Shown piece after piece: positions 27,379 to 35,633 of a DNA stretch of 64,000 bases. The translations under genes and the position numbers were made by a program. The notes below the pieces were generated by a model. That model was not told where the DNA came from, searched no databases, and saw nothing but the letters and a program-made list of their open reading frames with translations. Location of the stretch: assembly GCA_019136135.1 (NCBI GenBank), contig JAGVUR010000087.1:62001-126000 (forward strand), written 5' to 3'. Each line of letters begins with the position of its first letter. Within the stretch, counting starts at the first letter, position 1. This DNA comes from Verrucomicrobiota bacterium. Its GTDB lineage: Bacteria > Verrucomicrobiota > Lentisphaeria > Oligosphaerales > Oligosphaeraceae.

Positions 27379-27407
27379 GTGTTTATTCGAGTCCATTCGT
27401 GGTTCCC
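27379..27407. repeat. Dispersed TTTATTC/GTGGTT repeat, rearranged copy
   Basis: Reads GTGTTTATTCGAGTCCATTC then GTGGTT, related to the hairpin repeat at 40165-40208 (whose reverse strand reads GTCCATTTGTGTTTATTC then GTGGTT) but with the segments in a different order. It lies 43 bp from palindrome copy 4. Confidence 0.5.
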
Positions 27408-27430
27408 CTAAAAAGTGCGGGGGAATCTTG

Positions 27431-29341
27431 TCAGCCTTGAACAGTAATGGTCTTGCCGTAGAGACCGGGGAGCTTGAAGGCCACGTTCTTCCAACTTGAC
27501 GGCATCGCTACGCCGACCCGTCCATCCTGCACCAAAAGCTCATTGATGGCCTGGACAAAGCTGCCCTCTGCCGTCGTGAACCAGGGGCGATGCCCTGTCT
27601 CGTAAATCTCGAAGATTTCCGAGAAACAACCGGTTGCGGCAGCGGTCTTGCTCAGCAGTTCCAGTGTGGCATCGCCATCGCCCAAACGAGCATAGACGAT
27701 GGCCATCCAAGCCGCATACCATGAGCAAATCGATGTTCCTACCGGGTACATGTTGCCGGCAGTTTCAGCGACGGCGAGAAAGTCGTCCAAGGCGCGGCGC
27801 TGCATCGGGTCGTCTTTCGGCAGGGCAGGAAAGGGGAAGATGCCACTGAAAACAGCGACGCTCTTGTCGGGACAACCCGGATAGGGAATGTACTTTTCAC
27901 CATCGTTGGGGAGGTGGCGCCTAAGGCCATCGGCAAGCCGGCGCCATTCCACGGCAAGCTCCTTGTCTTCGTCGAGGACATCGGTGGCATCAGCAGCGGC
28001 ATTGAGGGTATTGATGGCGCCGCAGCTGGTCATGTAGGCGTTTTCACGGGCGGCGCCAAGACGCTCCAAATCCGTACATTTGCCAACGTAGATCCGACCT
28101 GAAGCCTCCTCATAGATGGCGTGGACGCGGAAGAATTCCGCACAGCCTCGCAATAGGGGATAGCCGCATTGCCGCAGGTAATCGAGGTCGCCGGTATAGC
28201 GGTAGTAGTCATTTGCACTGCAGGCGATAGTGGACATATGGAAGATGTGCTCCAGCCAGAATCCAGGAGGAGCGCCTTCGATGCCGGGAACTTCCACGGT
28301 TTCCCACACGAAACGGGCTGCGCCGGCACCGATCTTGCCGAAGTACCTATGGGCGCGAGTCTGCGCCGCTTCAAGGTGGCTGCGGCGAAATTCGGGCACG
28401 CGACGAGCCACGCTGAGATGCCCGGAGCTGGCCAGTCCGCGGAACATGAACATTTCGTCGAAGCCGAAGTAGCGACCATCCCAATGGGAAGGAAAGAGAC
28501 CGACAGGCATGGACCAACGGGTGGCATTGATGCGCAGGTGGTACTGGGAAGTGGCATAGACCTCCTGAAGCTTTTTATCCGGCAATTCGACCCAGCCCTC
28601 TTCCCAGTACTCATCCCAAAGTTTGCGTTGCTCGGCGAGTAGTCCATCGTAACCGAGGGCGAGCAATTGTTCGGGGACGCAGTCGTCGAATGCCATGAAC
28701 AGAGTGATGTCCGGTGCCGTTGAGCGGATGGTCCAGGTGACATCGCAGTCTCCAAGGGGACCGCTTCGGTCTTCGATTTCCGTTGTGACTGGCTGGTCTG
28801 CAAGGATAAAAATCTTGCCTCGGTATTGGCTTTGCCCGTCAATGTGGTAGTCAATGCCTGTGTCCGGCATCCCGCTTGCGAGCATACGCCGGCCTTTGAG
28901 CGTGTAGGTGAAGACGAAATCGCCCTTGCCGCTTATGCGACGGCGGAGCACGATGACGTTACGATCAAGCATGCAGAAGCTGCTGGCTTGTTGCTGCCGA
29001 CCATCAGCGTAGGTCGTGGTCGAGGCTACGACGCCATAGCGCGGATCAAGGCTCTGTTCCCAGTCCGCGACTTCGCCGGCACCCTCGGGACCACACTGGA
29101 AAGCACCAAAACGCACCAAAGGCCTAGTGCCGAAATCGTAGCGCACACCCGCACGGCAAATCACCGGCACCGCACGTTCGGCGGAATACTCGCGCTGCGT
29201 CATGGAGCCACAATAATCAATTTGCAAAGACAGGTCGCCATTGCCGATGGGCGGAGGGGCATAACGGCGATTTTCTGCGTCACGGCGCGTACAGGAGATA
29301 ACCACGATTTCTTCTTCCTTTTTTTTATTTTTTGTTGTCAA
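27431..29341 (-). CDS. GH65/GH95-like (alpha/alpha)6-barrel glycosidase or phosphorylase
   Basis: 636 residues with no signal peptide, so probably cytoplasmic. The N-terminal part has RRYAPPPIGNGDLSLQ and a beta-sandwich. The barrel (about 270-600) has GLFPSHWDGRYFGFDEMFM, the W/F-D-E site typical of inverting GH65/GH95-type enzymes, plus GFWLEHIFHMSTIACSANDYYRYTGD and a FEIYETGHRPWFTTAEGSF end. Substrate is unknown. The reading frame opens at a TTG (29341) before an A-rich KNKKKEEE run; a GTG at 29305 behind AAGGAAG is an equally good start. It is 11 bp after the 1236-residue secreted protein, so co-transcribed and perhaps acting on its products. Confidence 0.7.
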   Translation of the reverse strand: MTTKNKKKEEEIVVISCTRRDAENRRYAPPPIGNGDLSLQIDYCGSMTQREYSAERAVPVICRAGVRYDFGTRPLVRFGAFQCGPEGAGEVADWEQSLDPRYGVVASTTTYADGRQQQASSFCMLDRNVIVLRRRISGKGDFVFTYTLKGRRMLASGMPDTGIDYHIDGQSQYRGKIFILADQPVTTEIEDRSGPLGDCDVTWTIRSTAPDITLFMAFDDCVPEQLLALGYDGLLAEQRKLWDEYWEEGWVELPDKKLQEVYATSQYHLRINATRWSMPVGLFPSHWDGRYFGFDEMFMFRGLASSGHLSVARRVPEFRRSHLEAAQTRAHRYFGKIGAGAARFVWETVEVPGIEGAPPGFWLEHIFHMSTIACSANDYYRYTGDLDYLRQCGYPLLRGCAEFFRVHAIYEEASGRIYVGKCTDLERLGAARENAYMTSCGAINTLNAAADATDVLDEDKELAVEWRRLADGLRRHLPNDGEKYIPYPGCPDKSVAVFSGIFPFPALPKDDPMQRRALDDFLAVAETAGNMYPVGTSICSWYAAWMAIVYARLGDGDATLELLSKTAAATGCFSEIFEIYETGHRPWFTTAEGSFVQAINELLVQDGRVGVAMPSSWKNVAFKLPGLYGKTITVQG

Positions 29342-29352
29342 TCTTCGACTGC

Positions 29353-32300
29353 TTAGTAGTTCGCCTCAATAATGTTTTTCCCAGGTTTCAGCGGGAGCTT
29401 TGTGGTACCTTGGGTGACTGTGATTTGCTGGTTGTTGACCATCATGGCCTTTGGCGAGACCAGGGTTGCGAGGGAGGATTCAGAGGCTTCCAGTTCCAGA
29501 GTCAGCTTTTTGGTTGCTGGTTCGAAGGTGAAGTCGATGATTTTTGCATTGACGCAATTGGTTAGGATTGGCGCATTTAGGGTTGTTGCCAGCGTGAGCG
29601 CGAGTGGATATGCTACCGTGATTCCCGGCCAATCCCGTTGCCAGAAATCGGCTTTTGATTCAATGATTTGATCTGCATAGTGTTCCAGATTCATTTCTGG
29701 GGTTTTGAAGAACGCGATTGGTTGCAGGTATCGTTCATTGCAAGCGATTTTACCTGATTCAGTCAGTGTCGGAATTGAGAAGTTGAGCATGTATTGCTGG
29801 ACATCGTGTTTGACGTACTTGTCATAGAGTTGGAAGAGGGCGCCAGGTGCGCCCTGCGAGAAGTCGAAGAGATCCATGGCGGAGGCGACATTGGAGTTGT
29901 TCCTCAGTGGATTCGGGTAGGTTTTTGGACCGTATTCACCGAATCCCGTGACGAGTGAGATTGTCCTGCCCGGAGCCTTGGGGTCGTTGGGTTGGTTCAT
30001 CCAAGTATGGAACCTAAGCCTGACCAAGGTTGGGACGGATCGTTTTGCGGCTCTGTAGATTGCATCGTCTTGTTCGGCTTTGTCCTTGGCGATTCGTGCT
30101 GCACGGGCGTGGCTGATGAATCCTGCGTATTCGCCGTTCAGCATATCGATCCAGGCTCCCGCGCCATCTTCTCGGCATGAACCTGAGTGGTATGCCCAGT
30201 CGTCCATCACCTTTTGATGGGTCATATTGTACTTGAGGTAGCTCCAATTGGCCTTGACAAGGTCTTGGAAGCCAAATCGTTCGGCAAGCAGATCCGCAAC
30301 CCATGCGATGACTGAAGAGGCCTCGTTGCAGTCGCCGTAGTTGTATTTGGTGCCTTGGTTTTCCTCGTAGCTGACTCCCAGCGGGTAGATGCTTCTGAAC
30401 ATCACAGGGTATTGCAATCCCGAGAAGGGTTCCATGCGGTGACGAGCCATGTTCTTGTATTGATATTGATCCAGCGGTTCGACGAATCGGTGGTTGACGC
30501 GCATCCTAAGCAACGCACGATTGCTGTCAGAGAGGAGGAAATAGCCCTGCAATGCAGTCGTGAGGCCGAATTGCCAGGTAAAGGGGCTGATATTGTCGCC
30601 GCCTCGACCGCCGCCCGGGACGTCGAATTGGAGCAATTCGTATGGTGCGAGGCCTCCCCAGGACCATTTGACGCCACCTTGGAAGGCTTTGTTGGCAGCA
30701 TCTATCCAGCGATGTTCCATGTTGAAGCTTGGTGTGACGATGCAAGCATCGATGTCAGGGAGGTCGAGGGAGTAGGTGAGGGTAGAACGACCCAGGACCG
30801 CCAAAGTCGGACCGTAGATTGAGGCGAGGTCAAGATCTTCAAGCTTGCCTTCTGTCGGGGAGTCAACATCAACCGTATCTCGCGTAACGATCAGCTTTTC
30901 GCGTTCGGCGATCGCCATCAAGGGTGGCATGATGCCGTAAGCGAACTTGGGGATGTTCCAATCGTTTTCCCAATAGTGATGCTCGGTTCGTTGGATGATC
31001 CTGACCTTATTGGATTTCTCATCGATCTTGAAGATTTCCTGTGCATGGACAGGAAAATTGAGCGCCATTTTGGCTTGGAGGTCGAGCTTGTCTCGAATTG
31101 CCAACGGGAGGTTTTCCGTCCATTCGTCTGTTTGTGTTTGTGCGGTTCCCCATGGCCAACCAGCGAGGAAAGTGTCGTTGTTGCCTGCTAGTTCGATGGT
31201 GAATCCCTCGATTGTGCCTTCGTATTCGCGAATGGTCAGCCTTTCCGGATTTCTCGGAAAGACAAGCAACAGGGGGTGGGTGGCTCCAAGCTTGTGGATT
31301 AGGATCCATGGACGTTTCAAGGAGCCGTGGCTAGCCTTGTCATAAAGGACTGTTTGACCTTGGAGCTTGATCGATTTCATCCCTTGCGAAGTCTCGAAAA
31401 TTGCCATGTCCGCAAGGTTTTCGACTGCCAGCATGATGCTTTTCGGCAGTTTCGAGTAGCACACGAAAGGCGAAAGAAGCGAGACTTGCTGCGTGAATGT
31501 TCCGCCTTCCTGCGTGATCTTCATTGTTTTTCCAACCCAATTGACGGATTCGATTTCCAGCTTTGCCTGATTGTTGGTCGAAGTCGCCGGCAGATCAACC
31601 CTAAACGATCTTGGGCCGACTTCGGAAGCCAGGTCGCGCCGCAAGGAGTAGTGCAGCAATCCTTCGGCGATATTGTACCCAAATCTTCCGAAATTATTGC
31701 TTGATTGTCCGACTTGCCAAGTGCCCGTGGTTGTTTCGGGAATCTCCTTGCGGATTTGATCGATGATGGCTTGGTCGGTTTTCCTGGCGCTGTCAAGCAG
31801 CTTGTCCTTGACGATATCGACAGTTGAAAAGGCTTCAGTTCGATTGGCCAAGTAGAGAATCGCTCTGATTAGAAATCTATCATAGTACAGGTCATCCGGG
31901 AGAAGCTGGACACCGATTCCCGTTGCGACGTAGATTGCATCGGTGTTTTCGACGACGCATGGCTGCCCGTTTTCGAAGTCGATGATCCTCGTTGCCCCTG
32001 GTTTTGCGGTTATGGAGTAGTACTGTCCGAAAGCCGCCTGGCTCAAGGTTTCGCCTTGGAGGAGCTTATGTTGTGTTGCTTGCTTGAGTCGATATCGTTC
32101 GGCATAGTCGTTTGGGTTCAGGTACTCCAGTTGGACTGGGATTGCGTTTTTGACGTCTTCGTCTGCCACGGATCCGAAGACCAGGAGCTTTTTGCCTTTT
32201 ATGGCATGTGGTTTTTCCGGATCGGGTTTAGCTCTTGAATAGACGATAACATCAGCATCTTGGTTATTGTCAACGATTTGGAAGAGTTGCCACTCTGATC

Positions 32301-33063
32301 TCATTTCGCTTGGGATGTTTTGCTGATCACCTTTTGTGTGTGCTGCGAGTCCTTTAAGGAGGAAGTTTTGGAAGCCAAGGTGCTGATTTGCTTCCTCGAA
32401 TTTCGTGCTGTCCTTTAAGGAAACATAGGCGATTTTGTCCTCGTTATCCAAGTCGAAGGCGACCTTGACAGGAGGCATGGCCGGCTTTTTCGCCTGCTGA
32501 TATGGGGTGAGAGCGGTGTTGTGGATCGTGTAGGAAATCCCCTGTGGACCCAGTTCGTGAGCGGAGCAAAAACGGATGTCGCGCACTTCAATCTCGGAAT
32601 GGTCATTGGGATTATAGGCGCCATTGAGATGGAATTTGACTTGTACGACTTTCCATATCGCATCTGAAAGATGAAAATCCGTATCCAATCCCATGACATA
32701 GGTTCTCCAATCCTGCGAATCGCCGGAGAATGCTGGGGCACGATGGGTAATCCAGCGTTTTCCGTTGCCTGGATTCGTGAGGATATGGACGTCAACAAGC
32801 GTGTTTTGGTTGGTTTTTCCGCCTTTCAGCCTGAAAGTCAGCTTGTATTGCGCGGGGACGTTGACGTCCGGTGTATTTCCTATTGCGATCGTGTAGTTTC
32901 TTGTGCCGGGAGTTTTGGGCATTGACAGTACAAATCCATTGTCATAGTTTTGTATGACGCCTACTGGCAGTTCCTTTGATTGCCAAACTCCAAACTTGTA
33001 TCCTGCGAATGCCTGTGTCACAGTCAACAGGCAGGCCAATCCGATGAAACATCCTGATCGCAT
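29353..33063 (-). CDS. Giant secreted protein, probable (alpha/alpha)-toroid polysaccharide-active enzyme
   Basis: 1236 residues behind AGGAG with a signal peptide (1-20, cut after AFA). Residues 25-165 resemble a carbohydrate-binding beta-sandwich (YKLTFRLKGGKTNQNTLVDVHI). Residues 440-720 are beta-rich. Residues 750-1110 are helical and aromatic with YNYGDCNEASSVIAW, DWAYHSGSCREDGAGAWIDML and GFGEYGPKTYPNPLRNNSN. A small C-terminal beta domain ends the chain. The shape suits a polysaccharide lyase or hydrolase but I cannot name a family. It is first in an operon with the GH65/GH95-like enzyme. Confidence 0.55.
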   Translation of the reverse strand: MRSGCFIGLACLLTVTQAFAGYKFGVWQSKELPVGVIQNYDNGFVLSMPKTPGTRNYTIAIGNTPDVNVPAQYKLTFRLKGGKTNQNTLVDVHILTNPGNGKRWITHRAPAFSGDSQDWRTYVMGLDTDFHLSDAIWKVVQVKFHLNGAYNPNDHSEIEVRDIRFCSAHELGPQGISYTIHNTALTPYQQAKKPAMPPVKVAFDLDNEDKIAYVSLKDSTKFEEANQHLGFQNFLLKGLAAHTKGDQQNIPSEMRSEWQLFQIVDNNQDADVIVYSRAKPDPEKPHAIKGKKLLVFGSVADEDVKNAIPVQLEYLNPNDYAERYRLKQATQHKLLQGETLSQAAFGQYYSITAKPGATRIIDFENGQPCVVENTDAIYVATGIGVQLLPDDLYYDRFLIRAILYLANRTEAFSTVDIVKDKLLDSARKTDQAIIDQIRKEIPETTTGTWQVGQSSNNFGRFGYNIAEGLLHYSLRRDLASEVGPRSFRVDLPATSTNNQAKLEIESVNWVGKTMKITQEGGTFTQQVSLLSPFVCYSKLPKSIMLAVENLADMAIFETSQGMKSIKLQGQTVLYDKASHGSLKRPWILIHKLGATHPLLLVFPRNPERLTIREYEGTIEGFTIELAGNNDTFLAGWPWGTAQTQTDEWTENLPLAIRDKLDLQAKMALNFPVHAQEIFKIDEKSNKVRIIQRTEHHYWENDWNIPKFAYGIMPPLMAIAEREKLIVTRDTVDVDSPTEGKLEDLDLASIYGPTLAVLGRSTLTYSLDLPDIDACIVTPSFNMEHRWIDAANKAFQGGVKWSWGGLAPYELLQFDVPGGGRGGDNISPFTWQFGLTTALQGYFLLSDSNRALLRMRVNHRFVEPLDQYQYKNMARHRMEPFSGLQYPVMFRSIYPLGVSYEENQGTKYNYGDCNEASSVIAWVADLLAERFGFQDLVKANWSYLKYNMTHQKVMDDWAYHSGSCREDGAGAWIDMLNGEYAGFISHARAARIAKDKAEQDDAIYRAAKRSVPTLVRLRFHTWMNQPNDPKAPGRTISLVTGFGEYGPKTYPNPLRNNSNVASAMDLFDFSQGAPGALFQLYDKYVKHDVQQYMLNFSIPTLTESGKIACNERYLQPIAFFKTPEMNLEHYADQIIESKADFWQRDWPGITVAYPLALTLATTLNAPILTNCVNAKIIDFTFEPATKKLTLELEASESSLATLVSPKAMMVNNQQITVTQGTTKLPLKPGKNIIEANY

Positions 33064-33152
33064 TCCAATTAACTCCTATGATGATTTGTCTTTCACGAAG
33101 AATCGGGGTAAATTCGTGTTCTTTAAAGTTTTGTTGCTAGCAATTTGCGGTC

Positions 33153-33956
33153 ATGGAACTCAAGGAAATACTGCAATCGTTTCGTCCCGTTGTAATTGGC
33201 GATCCCATTGGCTTGTGTGCTGGGGATCGCATTGTTTCCTTGTGGTGGTTTGTTTTGTTGGGCTTGGTTTTAGGTGGCTTGGTTTTGGCGATCTTGCGTC
33301 GCAAGTTTCGTTGTCGTTTGTGGATTTCGGTGGCTAGCGGCGGGTTAATCGCCTTGCTATGCTATGGAATCGGGTATGGTTTGCAGGTTTATTGCGGCGG
33401 TCCCTACAACTATGATGGATATGTGGTGCCTAATGAAGCTTGCGATGTGCTGATCTGGTTCTCTGGCGCTGATGAAGGCGCCTATGGATACGATAAGTTC
33501 CTGCTTTCAGATGTCCACAAGGTCAATGCAGAATTCGGCGAGGGACGTGCGGCGATGTTCAATTTCCTGGATATCGACCGGGCTTTGGAGTTTGTGGAAA
33601 AGCTCCCCGATGGCTGTCGAATTGTCGTCCGCGGCCATTCGATGGGAGGAACGGCTGCATTTCGATTCGCCGAACGCTGTAAAAAGGAAATCTGCGTCTT
33701 GGATACCAGGGATCCGACATCGTGGTTCGGACGCCCAACGGGAAAACCTGCGATGGTTTGCCATTGGAGAACCGTTCTGCCAGGTGACACTGGGTTCAAG
33801 ACAAAATATCCTCATCCATACACCGCCGAGATGGGAAGCTGGAACGCATCAAACGTCTATGCTTGGATCGGAGGTTCATGGGGGGAAGTGCCGGGGGCAA
33901 CCGTCATCCGCCTGGAAAACGCCGACCATACCGATGTGTCCCTCAACATAGACTGA
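33153..33956 (+). CDS. Membrane-anchored alpha/beta-hydrolase-like protein
   Basis: 267 residues. Two membrane helices (29-48, 58-78) precede a hydrolase domain (95-267) with the nucleophile elbow G161-H-S163-M-G, a possible acid D184 or D187 (LDTRDPTS), and H259 in ENADHTD near the C terminus, completing a Ser-Asp-His triad. The substrate is unknown; esters or lipids are typical for such GHSMGG proteins. It reads divergently from the 1236-residue protein gene, and its stop is 2 bp from that of the converging phosphoesterase. Confidence 0.75.
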   Translation: MELKEILQSFRPVVIGDPIGLCAGDRIVSLWWFVLLGLVLGGLVLAILRRKFRCRLWISVASGGLIALLCYGIGYGLQVYCGGPYNYDGYVVPNEACDVLIWFSGADEGAYGYDKFLLSDVHKVNAEFGEGRAAMFNFLDIDRALEFVEKLPDGCRIVVRGHSMGGTAAFRFAERCKKEICVLDTRDPTSWFGRPTGKPAMVCHWRTVLPGDTGFKTKYPHPYTAEMGSWNASNVYAWIGGSWGEVPGATVIRLENADHTDVSLNID

Positions 33957-33958
33957 AA

Positions 33959-34819
33959 CTATTTCGGAAACTCAGCAAAGCGACCTTGCAGGGTCTTGAT
34001 CCGCGCAAGCCATTCAGGCTTTGGGGGCTTATGTGGACGGGGAGTGTAGTGGTCGTTGATTTCCAACGAAATCCTGTCGCTCTTGTCGCCTAAAGTCATG
34101 ATTCCGTATCCGATGTCACCCCAATGTCCTGTTGAAGGGAGGCAGAGCGTGCGGAGACCATTCGGCAATTGCTTTAAGCTCCAGTAATGATTGTGGCCAT
34201 AAAGATATCCCTTGACGCAGGGCGCAGATGCCAAAAGCGTATCCAGTTTCGTTTCGTTGATCGGATGGTGTGCGCAAACGTACGTGGGCTTTGTCTGGGA
34301 AGCTAGGAACGACTGCAACCACTCGCGCTGCTTGTCATCAATCGTGCCTGGAACCTTGCCGGGATCCAAGGAGTCAAGCAAGACAAAGTCGGCTTTCGGG
34401 GTATTGACGATCGATACGATCCTGTCGGGCACCAGATCCTGTTTTTTGTCTGGGAACGCCTGCAGGAACGGTTCTCTTCGATCATGGTTTCCCATTGCGA
34501 CATGCCATTTGATGCCTGCCTGTTCCAGCCTTTCCATGTAGGGCTTCAGGAGTTCATAGTCCTTGGGCAAGCCTCGGTCGTACGCGAAATCGCCTAGGAT
34601 GAGGATGTTGGCTGGCCTGGACTTCATCGCCAAAACGGCATCGATCTGTTTGTCCAAGCCGTTTTTCTGGTGCTCCTGGCAGTGAATCCCAATATGCGTA
34701 TCAGCAAAAAGTACGACTAGATTGGGGTCGATAGGGGGAGTGCTCTGTTCTTGACCCTTGGACAACCAGGGAATCAGGGCTGACAAGCCCATCAATTTCA
34801 GGAAATCTCGTCGTTGCAT
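33959..34819 (-). CDS. Tat-exported calcineurin-like metallophosphoesterase
   Basis: 286 residues when started at 34819, where AGGAG lies 7 bp upstream; a longer frame opens at 34849. The chosen start gives MQRRDFLKLMGLSAL, a twin-arginine signal, so the protein is folded with its metals before export. The dinuclear-metal motifs are in order: FADTHIG (D-x-H), LGDFAYD, MGNHD, CAHHPI and YGHNH. It hydrolyses phosphomonoesters or diesters; the substrate is unknown. It converges on the alpha/beta-hydrolase gene with a 2-bp gap. Confidence 0.88.
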   Translation of the reverse strand: MQRRDFLKLMGLSALIPWLSKGQEQSTPPIDPNLVVLFADTHIGIHCQEHQKNGLDKQIDAVLAMKSRPANILILGDFAYDRGLPKDYELLKPYMERLEQAGIKWHVAMGNHDRREPFLQAFPDKKQDLVPDRIVSIVNTPKADFVLLDSLDPGKVPGTIDDKQREWLQSFLASQTKPTYVCAHHPINETKLDTLLASAPCVKGYLYGHNHYWSLKQLPNGLRTLCLPSTGHWGDIGYGIMTLGDKSDRISLEINDHYTPRPHKPPKPEWLARIKTLQGRFAEFPK

Positions 34820-34924
34820 TGCTGTTTCTCCTATGTGTTGGGTTGCCAAAACCAGAAAAATGAAATATAATTAACTGTTTGGTTTTTGTCTAGCTTGAAC
34901 TATGAAATCCTGTGGTGAAGTATT

Positions 34925-35617
34925 ATGTGCAAGAGACTTATCGTCATTTTGATGTTTTTTTGTGCCTTTGCCTTTGCGTTGGAATTGGAAGAAAAGGTAA
35001 AAATATGCGGGGTTTGCGGGAATGTTGTCCGGGTGACCGCCGTTGTTTCAGTGAATACGTTCGGCTCAATGGATCTGGATCTGAGGCCGGCGCCGGAGCG
35101 GCGGGATACCCTGAAGTACCAAATCGAACTCTGCAGGAATTGCGGCTATTGCTGGCCGGATATCGGCAAGGAACGCAAGCGAGAATCAATTGCTCAAGTC
35201 CTGAATGCATCCCTGAAATTCGATGACTTGGCGGCATTGTTCGCTAGGGCGGCCGAAATCGAAATCGCTACAAACCAAGGAGCCTCGTTCGCATCCTTTA
35301 TGCTCTACATGAAAGCTGCTTGGGCAGAAGATGATGCCGATAATGACGATGAGGCGAAGAAGTATCGGCGCCAAGCCGTAGAGCAAATGACCAAATATAT
35401 GGAAGCCGACCAAATCGCCAGGCTAACCCCGGATAATTACCTGATTCAGATTGACGCCGCAAGGCGATGCGGGGATTTCGAACTTGCGGAAAAACTTCTA
35501 AAAACAGCAACGCCAATGGCTAACGCAGGATTGCTCAGGAAAATCTTGGTCTTCCAAAAACGGCTCGTCGAACGAAAGGATATTGGGCGTTATACCGTTG
35601 CGGATGCGGATAATTAA
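34925..35617 (+). CDS. Exported DUF2225-like zinc-ribbon protein
   Basis: 230 residues with a signal peptide (1-18, ending AFAL). Right after it come CGVCG (28-32) and CRNCGYC (69-75), the four-Cys layout and PAPERRDTLKYQIELC spacing of DUF2225-type proteins, then a helical TPR-like region (ASFMLYMKAAWAEDD, NYLIQIDAARRCGDFELAEKLL). DUF2225 proteins are usually cytoplasmic; an exported form is odd. It ends 16 bp before the 1499-residue lyase-like protein and should be co-transcribed. The function is unknown. Confidence 0.7.
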   Translation: MCKRLIVILMFFCAFAFALELEEKVKICGVCGNVVRVTAVVSVNTFGSMDLDLRPAPERRDTLKYQIELCRNCGYCWPDIGKERKRESIAQVLNASLKFDDLAALFARAAEIEIATNQGASFASFMLYMKAAWAEDDADNDDEAKKYRRQAVEQMTKYMEADQIARLTPDNYLIQIDAARRCGDFELAEKLLKTATPMANAGLLRKILVFQKRLVERKDIGRYTVADADN

Positions 35618-35633
35618 TAATTATGGAGGCGAC

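Noticed and set aside
28030-28854. 274-residue minus-strand frame overlapping the GH65/GH95-like gene
   Set aside because: It is on the same strand in another frame, without motif or ribosome binding site; the longer frame has clear family motifs.
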